Assembly (NCBI GenBank): GCA_037178675.1
Contig: JAYMGJ010000441.1
Coordinates: 1 to 64,000, forward strand
Reading direction: 5' to 3'
Source: Scleroderma bovista
Taxonomy: Eukaryota; Basidiomycota; Agaricomycetes; Boletales; Sclerodermataceae
DNA: 64,000 nucleotides
Shown here piece by piece: positions 10,735-22,172 of the stretch; within the stretch, counting starts at the first letter, position 1; each line of letters begins with the position of its first letter. The notes beneath the pieces were generated by a model that was given only the letters and a program-made list of their open reading frames with translations, searched no databases and was not told the DNA's origin. The translations under genes were made by a program, and so were the position numbers.

Positions 10735-13700
10735 ATGGGGGGATCGTTCATACGGTGGAACCACGATCGAGCTCAGGATGTCTTTGACCCATGGGCGGCG
10801 CTGTACAGCTACTCTGCGAGCGCGCATGCTGGTCATGAGCTCAAGGGTGACGCAGAAGCGTGCGTTAATGCTTCACCGATAGCGAGCGTGCCAGTTGCAG
10901 AGACCCGCTTTTGCAATCAACCCGCGAGCCACCACCTCCATGGAAACTCTGACTTGCAGGAACGTCAACGAAGCACATCCCCGCAGTATTATGACAGTGC
11001 ATCTGTATGCAGTGGGGCTTGGATTGCCGTAGCTTTGAAAGTCACTTACATTTCCGGACAGGACTCTTCACTTAGCACCGACTCGGACTCGATTTCATCT
11101 ATTTCAGGATCGTCCCACAGGCCTTCACGCCATCGCACTGACTTTGTGGAGCTCCAGTTGCAAAACGCGGAGCTGAAGAAGGCACTACAGGTTCAACAGA
11201 AACAAGTCAGCGAACTTCACACTCAGCTCTCCTCTCTTCGTGGAGAGCTATCAACTACAACGTGAGTTTTTGTTTGCTCTGTCCGGCTTCTCAACTTTTG
11301 ACCATCTCAATGCTGTAGCGCTTCCTATGAGCGGCTACTTTCTAGAGTCATACCAACCCCTAATAACTCTATCCAGCTATCGTCTTTCCAGCCGTTCTTC
11401 CGCATATTAAAGTTTGCACGTGCAGCAAACTCTAAACTCCCGATTTATCAAAGAGAGGACTACAATGGTCAATTCTATTGGACCGAAGAATCCTTTGTGA
11501 AAGAGCATCATAACGGGTTTTCAGGGCTGACTGTCATTCAGGACGAACACTCTGGTCCTGTACCGTTCCTTGTGGGGGAGAATGGCGTCGTCGTTTCCGT
11601 GCCACGTCAGGATCAACTCTTCCGTTATGGACGCATACTCTATAACACGTTGCTGAGGTATGAGATGGCCCCAAGGGTCTGGGACGATATCGACGTCTAT
11701 GCACTCGAATGGTTTTGCCTGGCGATGCGTATCCGATGTTTGGAGTTCCGTCTGTGCGACGATCATTGGAAAGCCGAGGCTTTTGCTTCCATGAACTATG
11801 ACAAATGGCAGCAGCCGCATGGAGCCACTTTGTCCAGTTCGGACTCGGAGATGATCTGTGCCCATCAATTACAACAAACGGAGACGGAGATCCCAGTCTC
11901 GCAGAGCGGATTGGCCAGTCAGGAACCATGCAGGCATAAGGAAATTGCTGTACAGGTTACAAATATCTGTTTGCCAGATGAACCAGAACCAGTAGTGGAT
12001 AATTACGCCACTGGTGCAGCTACCCATACTCCTGCGGACGACGCAATTAGCGACACCCCGCCAGGTATGTATTCAAGGTTTACAATAAGATACTGATCCA
12101 TGACGCTTCTTCAGCATGCAACAGGGTCGAAGTTCAAGACGGTGACTTAGATCTTCCAAGTTATCACATCTTATTTTCTGTTGGGTTGTCCTCCCCTTGC
12201 AACTTATTTTCAACGGATCCTGTCGAGGCTCACGGGGAAGATCCGCCAGGTAGGAGGCTGTATCGTGGCAGTTTTGCTCAGAAGCTAACCGCTGTCATCT
12301 TTTGAGATTACTCTGCATTGAAAGCGGCGGAATGTGCACGCTCTGAGGCTATTAAGGCAGTTCATAAAGAGAAACGACAGCAAGTGAGTTGGTACCTGTG
12401 AAGCTTGTTCTCAAATGTCGACATATCACTAGTATGAGATCCTCAAGGGCAACCCCATATACAAAGGCAAGGCTCGTGGGAAAGAGAAGAAACAACATCA
12501 TGTGCATGGGAGAAGAGAACTGGACGATTTTATCACCTTATGTATGGATGATCTTGAGTACGAGAGAGAGCAAGCTAGGCGAAGGACAATTATGGCGAGT
12601 ACGTTGCACCTGACAAGTTGATTGGTTGCTTCATGCTCACGAATTGCAAGGGCAACGGATGGCGAAGTCGAGGACAAGTGTTAGACGCCGTCAGGCTGAC
12701 AAGCAGGCAACGATTAACCCCTCAGCCACGGAACAAGAACAGCAGAAGGAAAGAGAGCGGAGAGCAGATGTGCGAAGACGTCTTGACGGCTTCGCTAAGT
12801 ACGTCGATCATGTCGAGCGAGCTTATCGTAAAGAGGAAAGTTCCCTCCTTGCTCGCCAGTTTTCTGAAGAGTCCACCTCCGATCGCGATAACTTCCTCAT
12901 GAGGCGAAAGGTAGAACTCGAGTCGGAAGAGGGATCGTTGACAACCAAGAAACGCTTGTCGCGCATGCTGCCAGACTTTAAACTATATCATGGTATCGTC
13001 ATAAGCCAACGAGTGAAGGAGTTCCGCATGAAGCAAGTAGATGCGGAAAAGAAGATCGCAAAGGAGAAAGAGGAGAGGCTGAAGGAGAAGCACGAGCGCG
13101 AAGCACGAGAAGCAGCCCAAGCGGAAGCAGCTGCCCTCCAAGCCAGTGAGTCGTGCCATGCCTCAACGTTCCAGAATCTCATCTGCATGGCAGAGGTGCG
13201 TGAAGCACGAGAGAAAATGGCTGCAGCCCAACATCAGGGCAGAGCTCCCTCAATTTTAGCCCAGGCATCGACATCAAGGAAATCATGGAAGGGAATCCCC
13301 GAAATAGTCACTACGACCCCGAAATACAGACCCACCGTTTTGGAACCGCGGACAATGCCCACCACTCAGACCGTAGAGCGAGGTGACTCACAGGCTGAAG
13401 CCCGGATGAAAGCCCAAGTAGAATTTCAAGCGCGGATGAAGGCTCGAATGGAGGCTCAGGCTGCTGCATCAGCCAACAGACAGCGAGAGTTGGAGCTTGC
13501 CGTTGCGCTCGAGGACGCACGCAGGAAAGCTCAACGAACGGAGACTGGAGAAGGCCCAATCACCTCTACGCACCTAACAAACACCCCTCGTATCCGGGCG
13601 GGTACCGCCTCTCCTGCTCACCGCACCTCTTACATTGCAACAAGCCCTGGTACACTCCGACCTGTCTTGGCTTCCGAACCTGTCGCTCAAAGACACGTAA

Positions 13701-14113
13701 GTGGATGGCGGTCACGAACCACCGCTATGGCACAGGGTGGGGGTTCCATGACTCCCCCTACGCCTCCCAAGCTACCACATTTTGCCGATGATTCTTCCGG
13801 TGTGTTCGGAGGATCAGCAAAATTGCCACAAGCTCAGCTCACTCCAGTGTCCTCGCATGTGGGCCCGTCAACGCCTGTTGTCAGACGAACTGAAAGTATT
13901 GAAGAAGCCGTACCCACTATCCCGAGAGCTGACACGTCGGCTAAGGGCAGCTGGCGACCTAGACGACTAGCGAATCTATTGACTGTTACGACCAAAGTGG
14001 TTGACGATACTAGAGAGGCAACGCCTGTAGTTAGGCCTCTGAAGACTCACGTTACAACTACCAACTTGACAACGCCTTATAAAACCTGGAGAGCACGCGA
14101 AACGAAGGGTTAG
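10735..14113 (+). CDS. Agaric-specific protein with eIF3a-like C-terminal helical segment (chimeric)
   Basis: Multi-exon gene of unknown function. Segment 1 (10735-11261) is a low-complexity Ser-rich stretch plus a coiled coil (VELQLQNAELKKALQVQQKQ). Segment 2, after an intron ending near 11318, is a conserved basidiomycete domain of unknown function: IQLSSFQPFFRILKFARAAN, YNGQFYWTEESF, FSGLTVIQDEHSGPVPFLVG, FRYGRILYNTLLRYEMAP and CDDHWKAEAFASMNYDKW. Segment 3 (from about 12650) reads RQRMAKSRTSVRRRQADKQ, YVDHVERAYRKEESSLL, TKKRLSRMLPDFKLYHGIV and KEFRMKQVDAEKKIAKEKEE. This resembles, in order, the long helical part of translation initiation factor eIF3a (DHxERAxRKEE ... KxRLSRML). The remainder is basic, Ala/Gln-rich and ends in KTWRARETKG. 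The PCI domain of true eIF3a is absent, so this is not functional eIF3a. The exact start is uncertain: the frame is open upstream to 10693, but 10735 is its first ATG. Confidence 0.7.
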
Positions 14114-14303
14114 TACTAAATGTCACTTCTGCCTACACATATAATATGCTCCACTCCTTCGACTATTTACATAAGTGCTGCAGTGCAAGCCTCATCAATG
14201 AATTGAGTCTATGCTTATGGCATGCAAGGTATTAAGATCACATCTTCCGGCACAACAAGGAGATTAGGGATACAACAACTTTCAACTCGAATGACCATGC
14301 TTG
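14114..14303. other. Short convergent intergenic gap
   Basis: 190 bp between the ends of the chimeric gene and the P450 gene. No feature seen. Confidence 0.5.
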
Positions 14304-16395
14304 TCAAGGTACTCTTTTCTTCATCAAGATTCGGGTAGTGGGATCTGGAATCAGGAAGATCCCGAATTCCGAAGTCTTCAATGTACTTGGCGCATTATCT
14401 TCGAGCTTTAAGTCATATGATGTTACAATGTGGGCCAGCAAAGTCTTCTGGATCATTGCTGCGAAGAACCTCCCCGGACTAGGGCATAAGCCACAGGTAA
14501 GGTGCAAATTTTCAACGACAGGGATACACATGACCATACCATCCTTGTTTGCCGTGCCCAAACAATAGGAAGTCCGAACTAAGGGAGACTAGTTGCTCTC
14601 TGGTTTCATTTTCGTGAAGACGAAGTCGGGCAAAACGGAACGGGTCGAATGCATTCGGTAAATTGTAGATTTCTTTGTCGTGGTGAATGGCATATGATGG
14701 GGTAGAGATTAGGCATCCTTTTGGCACAACTCTGCCGTCTGAGAAGGTGAAGTCTTTTAGTGCCTTGCGTTGCATGGCCACTGATAGTGTATGAGTCAGA
14801 CTGAATACCTCGAAAGAAGAACTCACGGGTAGTGAAGCCGCCAAGGCGGTAACTCTCTTTCAAGAAGCTATCAACCATGTGCATCTTGTCCGTTGCAGTT
14901 TTTGTCCACCCATCTTGATGAACTAAGTAGTCCACTTCCTCGCGGAGAGGTTTAAGATACTCCGGGTGTGCCGCGAGGTTGTACAGTGCCGACAGGAAAG
15001 TCTGTGAGGGGGGTCAATTTATGTCTTTACAGGACATACACATAAATAACACTGTCTCACGACTGAAGTCCCCTGCGGGCACGACATCAGAGAACCAGCC
15101 TAGGGAGTCGACAAACCGAACGTACATGGACTGACGCAAACCACATGGCCATGATGCGCTGCGTAATCTCCCACTCCGAGGTTTCAGCACCATTTTCGAT
15201 AACCCACTGAAGGAAGTCGTTCTACTAAGAGATATTGGGGCTGTCATTGAATAATAAAGCGGACGAACTGGTGTATCAGTCTGGACTCCGTCGCAAGGAC
15301 GTGCGGTCCTGGCTCTTTGACGTTCTCTGATAATAGGGCCAAGGTATTTGACGCCTTCGCTAGTACGCCTGGATGTAGATGTCACAAATTTTGCAAGGAC
15401 ACTAAAGACGATGTTAGACGATGAGCTCTTATATTTATGAAAAGTCTAAGACCCACGGCCACATGAAGCTTGGGAAGAGTTCCAACACTCTCCCTGAGAG
15501 TATGGCATCGGAAGTGAACCGCACGCAGAGCTCTAACCAAGCGGGATCGCGGCCTAGATATTAGATCATAAACCTCACGCTGCGAGGTGATCCGAGAAGA
15601 CGAACAGAGGGGCAGTCCAAACAATGCTAGGCAGTTCGCTCTGGAGACCACCTTCCGAATGGCATCGAGTGCTACAACACTCGTCCACTCTACAAGACAT
15701 TAACCACTGACTGAATGTGTGGTTACGTTTTTTCTTTGGCCTACCACTATCTTCCGAACCAAATGCTTCGCTCAAGTTGAAGGCTATCTCGTTTTCAATG
15801 CTTCGAAATAAGGTCATGAGCTGCCGATTGAGATGTGTCTTGATAATCAAAAAATGATATGGATGCCGTGCCACCCGGTGACCTAAAGTAAAGGGAGTTT
15901 TGAAAAACTGGCATGATTCTCTGCGATGAGCGTCAGGAAACATCTGAACCGTACACCTCTTACGTCGTTATTTGCTTCATCTGCAGATAGTTGTCCGTTT
16001 GGAGCCCTCCTGACTTCTTCAAGCAGCTTGTTGCTGCTCACGACTACTATCCAATTATAAAAAGTCGGGATCTTGAATGGAACGTCTTTGTACTACGTAT
16101 TGAAGAATGGTCAAATGGATTCTAATTGATTGTCAGGGTATGTCATACCTTGTCATAGCCCTCTTGCACAATTTCAGAAACGCCACCCAGGTTCTTGATA
16201 GCTGACCAGTAGGAGCCTATCCAGGTGGTCGACCCAACAGTTGGAATTTCATGGAGCTGAATAATGGCTGAGAAACAGGAGTGGAGATGCAGATAGTGAG
16301 CTCACCTTGGGAGATCTGGAGAGGATGGTGAATGTGACGACTACTAGAAGAACACTGAATAGCAGGAATAATTCGAGGGAGGGGTCGGTGAACAT
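14304..16395 (-). CDS. Cytochrome P450 monooxygenase (membrane-anchored, basidiomycete CYP)
   Basis: Heme-thiolate monooxygenase, presumably at the ER. Exon 1 starts at the ATG at 16395 with MFTDPSLELFLLFSVLLVVV, an N-terminal membrane anchor. Then come IPTVGSTTWIGSYWSAIKN, YKDVPFKIPTFYNWIVVVSS and the C-helix-like FKTPFTLGHRVARHPYHF. The I-helix is split: FASVH, a 12-nt exon at 15061-15072 coding GTSV, then TFLSALYNLAAHPEYLKPL. The K-helix ExxR is in SFLKESYRLGGFTT. The PERF-like block reads NAFDPFRFARLRL. The heme loop FLLFGHGKQACPGRFFAA (about 14480-14530) holds the axial Cys. Substrate unknown. The heme-loop style resembles the CYP512 group and relatives, but subfamily assignment needs alignment. 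All exons join in frame, so the gene looks intact. Confidence 0.9.
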
Positions 16396-16568
16396 AGTAA
16401 GGTCTCTCGGATGGGTCTGCATCGGGATAGAGGCGTCTTATGGGGACATTGGTTCAGCGTCATGGAGACACTCCCGCGGTCTCTTCGGTGTTGAGGTATC
16501 ACGCCGGAGACCTTATTTGGAAGGCGGAGACGCGGGCCAATGATGGTCAGACGATGGCCGACAGCTTC

Positions 16569-16603
16569 ACGTACGGAGAGTGCACTCCGTGTACGTAGTC
16601 ACC
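16569..16603. repeat. Short inverted repeat (hairpin)
   Basis: CACGTACGGAG and CTCCGTGTACGTAG are complementary around the spacer AGTGCA, apart from a two-base insertion. It lies upstream of the P450 start, on the far side of its promoter. Confidence 0.5.
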
Positions 16604-16636
16604 GGTCAATCAGCGATCACCGTCGGCTCCCATCCG

Positions 16637-16742
16637 AATCAGCTGCTCGTTAGTCTGGTGGCTTGATATAGAAGCGTCAGACACTTCAAGCCGCCAAGCA
16701 AGCTAGTCAGTCCCGTTGTTTATGACTCCAAGACATCGGTTG
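16637..16742 (+). repeat. Dispersed fold-back repeat, copy B
   Basis: Second copy of the repeat at 10036-10170, same orientation. GGTGGCTTGATATAGAAG and ACTTCAAGCCGCC match copy A with substitutions. The hairpin stem is partly kept: CTGG facing CCA replaces CCCG facing CGGG. The two copies flank the chimeric gene and the P450. Confidence 0.65.
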
Positions 16743-17089
16743 GTCGGACTACCCCCCGAAGGGGGGTAGTGTATCGTCTGTGTGCGAAGAGAGGTCAACC
16801 TGTTTGTCGTGTCCATCGGTCGCAAGATCAGGGTCACGTACAGTACACACAGGGACAGGTAAAGGGGCGGGTTAGGTCGAGCCTCAGGGGGCTTAACCGC
16901 TTCCCCGACCACCGCCCTCCCAAGGCTGTTTAGGTGAACTACCATCTACCACATACGAGGGGAGTAGGCCGGAGCGTGTGAGCTGGCAGCGACCCGACGC
17001 AAGGATGGTCTGAAAAATTGGGTGAACTTGGCAGGTGGGGACAAGGAGCAGCAAAGGCCACAGGCCAGCCGGGCAAGAAATTCTGTCCC

Positions 17090-17127
17090 GGAACGACTAT
17101 CTTTGAGGGTTGCCTACGGGAGACTAG
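17090..17127 (+). repeat. Dispersed short repeat, copy C
   Basis: GGAACGACTATCTT followed by TTGAGGGTTGCC and TACGGGAGACTAG. The same string occurs at 42401-42449 with an 11-bp insertion after ATCTT. Identity over the shared bases is essentially complete across 25 kb, which implies a recent mobile or structural element. Confidence 0.65.
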
Positions 17128-17377
17128 TTTCGGGAGCACGCCAGCAAATTTTTCGTCCCCGTGCAGCACCACACTGGTACTAGCCAGTGCGGATCCTCTC
17201 TCGCCATACCGCTGAGGGCATCCGACGACTCGAGTGGCACAGAAAGAAAACTTACTCCAGGATTCGTACCTGCGCCTTGTGTTCGAGATCGCCCTTTCAA
17301 TTGCGCTACTTGCGGTATGTATAACTTGTACTATGTAGTACATGTTTGGGTCTTCTTATAGATAACGGAAAAAAACA

Positions 17378-17449
17378 TACGCCGAAGGGGAGTCGAACCC
17401 CTGCCGCTTGCTTGGAAGGCAAGCATGATAACCGCTTCACCATCGGCGT
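17378..17449 (-). tRNA. tRNA-Gly (anticodon TCC)
   Basis: A 72-nt cloverleaf on the minus strand without intron. Acceptor ACGCCGA pairs with TCGGCGT, discriminator A. The anticodon arm GCTTG-CCTTCCA-AGCAAGC-type stem carries TCC in the loop. The T-arm AGGGGTTCGACTCCCCT is perfect. It lies about 80 bp upstream of the aminopeptidase gene, divergent from it. Confidence 0.94.
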
Positions 17450-17527
17450 GGTGACAGGAAACCCTGGTGGTCTGCATCTGCAGGCCTTTGCCCACTCTAC
17501 TACACTCCCTTGAGTCTGACTCCGAGC

Positions 17528-19775
17528 ATGCCATTGCCAATGACGATGACTGTATCAGAGATATCTACGATCAAGTATCCAGGTCAACTCCCTTTCCCGT
17601 GAGTGTGATTGTTTTTCTGATCTCTCTCTTGTTGCAGCGAAAGATCACGTCGTGAGGACGTTCCAGCGCCTCGTAGATACTCGGCTTGGTCTTCGTGACA
17701 AGGTCGGTGGCTTCTCTTGTACACACTCTGGTTATTCCTTCACCCATACGTGGAATATAGCCCCAAGTTATCTTGCTTGCTGGTTCCCAAACACCCTACC
17801 GCAATGATACGGATCGTGAGCTACCTTTCCGTCAAGAGTCCAATTTCTTCTATCTCTCGGGGTGTGCTGTTCCGGGTTCATTCTTCCTCGCTACGTTCTA
17901 TCCTGATGTTACTACACCTGGCGCCAAGAATGTCGGGGCCGTGGACACGAAGTTGTATGTACCCAACCCAACTCTCGAAGACCTCATGTGGTCTCCTGCT
18001 CCACCGACCATCTCCGAAGCACGCGACACTTATGATGTAGACGATGTTTTCCACACAGAAAAACTATCCGATCACCTTAAATCTCTTCCAGCGGGTGCTC
18101 TTGTTCACGTGCTTCCCCGCATCGATGAATTCCCCTGTGTCCATAAATCCTTTGCCAGTGACTCTCCGGTTCTTGCTGCATTGAATGAACTACATACACT
18201 GGGTGAGAAGACAGAAGGCGGAAGTGCTATCACAGAAGAGTATCTCCTCACAGCCTTACATCAGACCAGATTGATCAAGGACGCCTTTGAAATTGACCTG
18301 ATTCGCAGAGCAAACGGTATTAGCTCTAGAGCGCATGAAGTGGTAATGCGGGTTCTGGGGTTAGCAGTGCGAAGGAAGATCGAACAACTCGATCAGCCTG
18401 CAAACGGTCGACCATTGTTACCTGGAGAATGGCTTATAAGGACAGAGGCAGAGGCGGAGGCCATTTTTGTGGCTTCATGCAGAAGGGAAGGGTGAGGAGC
18501 TTATTTGATCGATTCACTGCTCCCCTCATAAGTCATTATTTCAGAGCATATCATCAAGCATACCTCCCAATCGTTGCCGCTAACACACGCGCTGCAACGC
18601 TTCATTATTGCTGCAATGACAAATCTTTTGCTTGGGGTCCGATTTCAAATGGACATATTCATAATGGCGGGCATCTCACTTCTCATGGCCAGACTGACAA
18701 GGTACTTGCACCACAAGTTTTACTTATCGACGCAGGATGCGAATGGGAGTGTTATAGTTCTGATAGTAAGTTTCATCATTCACTCTGGTGTTCACGCCTT
18801 AGTTTGCGCTGCCTCCTGGCGTGCTTTGCGTTGGGTTGATTGAATCGAGGCTAACATAGAATTTGTTCTTCTCACATCACACCCTGCAATAACTCCTCTG
18901 TGATATCATGAACAGTCACCCGAACTATAGCGGTGGGAAATGGCGGGAAGTTCACGGCCGAAGCTAAGGCTATGTATGACCTTGTTTTGAGAATGCAACA
19001 GGTCCACCTTTCCTTTGTCTTCATAAAACCGATATCCTCACATAAGCTCCTTCTTTGCAGGAGTCTTTTTCCATGCTTCGTCCTGGAGTGCACTGGGACG
19101 ATATCCAGTTACGGTGCCATGAAGTCCTAGTGGACGGCTTCCTTCGCCTCGGTATTTTCCGTAACCCTGAGTCCGCAAGTGGTATGTGTCTTAAGAGACT
19201 GAAATACGGGACAACTCACGTACTGCATAATATAGCAATGGGGGGTCCCAAGGAATGCGATGACCTCCATCGCGACATTCTTGTATCAGGGATTAGTGCA
19301 GCATTTTTCCCACACGGTGTGGGACACTCACTTGGGATGGACGTTCACGATGTGCCTATTGCGAGCAAGCCATCCAAAACCGGGAAATACTTCATCGCCG
19401 GCCAGCCTGAATCAGCTACCCAGGGAGGTGGCCATGAAAGCTTCTACAGATTCTTGCGTCTACGACTCCCCCTACTGGCTGGAATGGTCGTTGTGAGTCT
19501 TTTACCTTCTCTTCTCGTGTAGTTTCTCCGCATTTCCTTAACATTGGCTGAATGGCTGTCAGACCGTCGAACCGGGAATTTATTTTTCTCCACACCTCCT
19601 TGCACCGCACCGGCAGTCGCCCTTCCTCGATGCCGCTGTACTCGCACAATATGAGAGCGTAGGCGGCATCCGCATCGAAGACGATGTACTTATCACGGAG
19701 AATGGTGCCGAGAATCTCACTACGGTCAGAAGCGAGACGGCATGGATTGAATCAGTTTGTGCAGGAGAAGATTGA
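17528..19775 (+). CDS. Xaa-Pro aminopeptidase / prolidase-like metallopeptidase (M24B)
   Basis: Cleaves X-Pro bonds using a two-metal centre. Creatinase-type N-domain: KYPAKDHVVRTFQRL, QVILLAGSQTPYRND, RQESNFFYLSGC. The M24 catalytic domain carries all five metal ligands across its exons: Asp in LLIDAGCEW, Asp in DITRTIAV, His in FFPHGVGHSLGMDVHD, Glu in TVEPGIYFSPHL and Glu in VGGIRIEDDVLIT. It ends with SETAWIESVCAGED. At least nine exons. Start: two in-frame ATGs at 17528 and 17540. Intron 1 must begin at 17583 (GTCAAC) to give KYPAKDH; a stronger-looking GTGAGT at 17599 would shift the frame. Probably cytosolic, as no signal peptide is seen. Confidence 0.92.
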
Positions 19776-20638
19776 ACTATTAGGAACATCGGTAGAGATT
19801 GAAAGGGTGCCTTATATTTTCAAGGGACGGACACCTTGATGTAAGTTTGCCCATTTTGACTTTTTGAGCATCGAGATGTTGTGTCCTGCATGTTACGCTG
19901 AGTGTACTTATACTTACCCTTGAATGACATCTGGCGTTGTATCATCTAAGTAACTGGCCACACGAATCGGATCACTTGTTGTCGATGATATGTATGCCAC
20001 CAGAACTACCACGCTATTAGACTACTCAGTCTGTCTCGAACTTGTGCCAGTCAAATGCCTGGGACATGCATGGTGTACTCGCAATATCTGGGGTCTTCGT
20101 GGGAGACAGGTAACGAGGAGTTGGTTACAGGTGGATTTTGGAGTAAAACAAGTAGCGTTAGTACTTGGTATGTATTGCGGACTGATTCCAGGGTGACGAA
20201 AAGCCAAGTTATCGTGCATCAGTTATGTAAAACACCAACGCACCCAAACTTATCCCACTGTTAAGGGTGATGTTTGGACGAAGTGCTTGGATTCTAGACG
20301 TGAACCCTACATGCCACAAACCAGTGTCATTGTTCCACTGGTACCATATATCTCTCCGCACAGGGTGTTCAGTCCATGAGGCATCGATCCAAGCTCGTGT
20401 TAGCATTAACGATTAAGACACGTGAGATGAAGTGTAGAGTCAAAATACATATGATATGCAAGAATAGAAAATGCAGGAAACGTTCAAGAGACATCACGAA
20501 CAGCTCAGTAAAATCTTGTGGATGGAATGGTTCCCAGGAAGCGTTATACCAATGCATCACAGTCCACGCACAATGTGTCACCGCTTCTGTCAACCGTTAG
20601 AAATCGTTTGGGAACCATAGGGCCAGTAAAGAAACGAC
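19776..20638. other. Gene-free interval
   Basis: Small open frames on both strands show no family features or splice-linked continuation. Nothing supportable is seen here. Confidence 0.4.
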
Positions 20639-21853
20639 CTACTCTACATTCTCAATACAACATGCTTTACAAATGATGCGTCCGCACCCCGGAAGTGGCA
20701 CCGGGGTAATATCGTCGACGATTTCGCAAGGCGGATTACTCGACGATTGATCACAAGTCTTGACTCTGGTATCGGCATCATCTTTCTCAACCAGAGACCT
20801 TTTGCGTTTAACAGAAGGTGGTATTGCGGCATCGCAATGCATCACAAACGTATTGGACCCTAACGCGGTGCGTTTTGGGGAAGTCAAGCCAGAATTGGAT
20901 TGGGTGTTTCCGTGTATTGGAGACGGGCTGGGCGATTGCGTCGGTGCTGGAGTTAGAGAAAGGGATGGTTGTATTGAGGAACAGGTCCGTGAGCAAACGG
21001 TACACGTTGGCGCCATGCACCTGTGATAGGAGTGAATATATTAGTTAGTGCTTGCCAGGTGACAACTTGCGAATGGGTTGTGCCCACACCACCACAGACA
21101 CATCTGCTGCTGGACAGCCGAATCAAGCTAATTCGAACATGTTGATCAATAAACGCCAAAAATAAACACTTTCGTCCAGCAGCATGTGGAAGAACATGGG
21201 AGAGAGGGTTTGATGACTTACCTCGTACATATCACAACACGGCCTGCACCAGAGCGCACGGCAGACGACAACGCTCTATGGCATGATGAGCAAGAAAGCT
21301 TAGATCCAATTGTAAAGGTCATGTGGCCGCCATCGTCAGCATCTGATGTGTTCAATGAGGCAGTTAGTGCCTTTCCCGTGATTGTTGCTGCCTCTATATG
21401 AGATGTAGACCGTGTAGTATTAAGCTTTCGTCGTTTCACGGTCGGTTTCCTGGCACATGCTGTTGAAGATACAGAGCAAAGCGAACCCGCCGTGCGCATC
21501 TGGGAATAACTGAGATGTGGGGGCCAGTCAATTCCACGATAGGCCGGTAAAACGGGGTGATCCTGAGCGGGGGATTTCCTGATATTACACAATGAGGTAG
21601 AAGGGAATTTCAAGAGGGCTTCACTGGCAAGTTGACCAACCGTGTTGACGGAACATCGACAATATTTGACAATGATGGCATGTAGGCAGCATTCCTCACG
21701 TGATTCGCAGGTGGTGTGGGAAGCGAAGGCCATGCTGTAGAAACGAACGACCATCTTCGTTATCATAGCCCTGCAGAAGAGACCCTGGGTTGCAATACCA
21801 TGCAACTCCTGCATGCTGGGACAAGATATATTCGACGACTGACTGACTTTCAT
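20639..21853 (-). CDS. Small Cys-rich zinc-binding protein of unknown function (fungal type)
   Basis: Two exons joined across an intron between about 21228 and 21022; the junction restores GRVVICTRCMAPTCTVCSRTC. The predicted protein of about 330 residues has three Cys groups: SCSSCHRAL, ICTRC-x4-CTVCSRTC, and near the end PGCGRIICKACCIENVE. The layout suggests one or two zinc ribbons or treble clefs, with a Ser/Pro-rich, NLS-bearing (KRKRSLVEKDD) linker. Related small proteins occur in many ascomycetes and basidiomycetes with a longer C-terminus carrying a further CxxC. Here the frame stops right after IENVE, so it may be shortened. DNA or protein binding is possible but unproven. The N-terminal half (21853 to about 21400) is less certain than the Cys-rich part. 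Confidence 0.6.
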
Positions 21854-22172
21854 CGAGTCTTTTGATCCGCCTTACATTGAACAAAATAAATTGTTCATAA
21901 TACCCTCACTACAAGACAGTCTAGTGTTTTCGACATCATTCAAGATGGTAGAGAGCATTTCACCCTAGTTTTATTCAGCTCTTAGCTAACCTCTGTCCAG
22001 TGTCCACTCTCTCCGGCGCGGTTCGCTATCTGTCTTTTAGGAACCTGAATTCTACATATCAAATATACTATTCAATACGGCCGAGCTTGCGCCGGCAGCC
22101 ACCTTGTTTACAATGTAGGCTGGTTTCTCCCGTCTTGAACCTTCAAGACACTTCGAAGTCTGATGGCACCAT

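Larger units (their letters stand above)
16396..17377. other. Intergenic, repeat-bearing region
   Basis: No gene. Contains a small near-perfect palindrome, fold-back repeat copy B and a copy of a second dispersed repeat (17090-17127), each listed separately. Confidence 0.5.
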
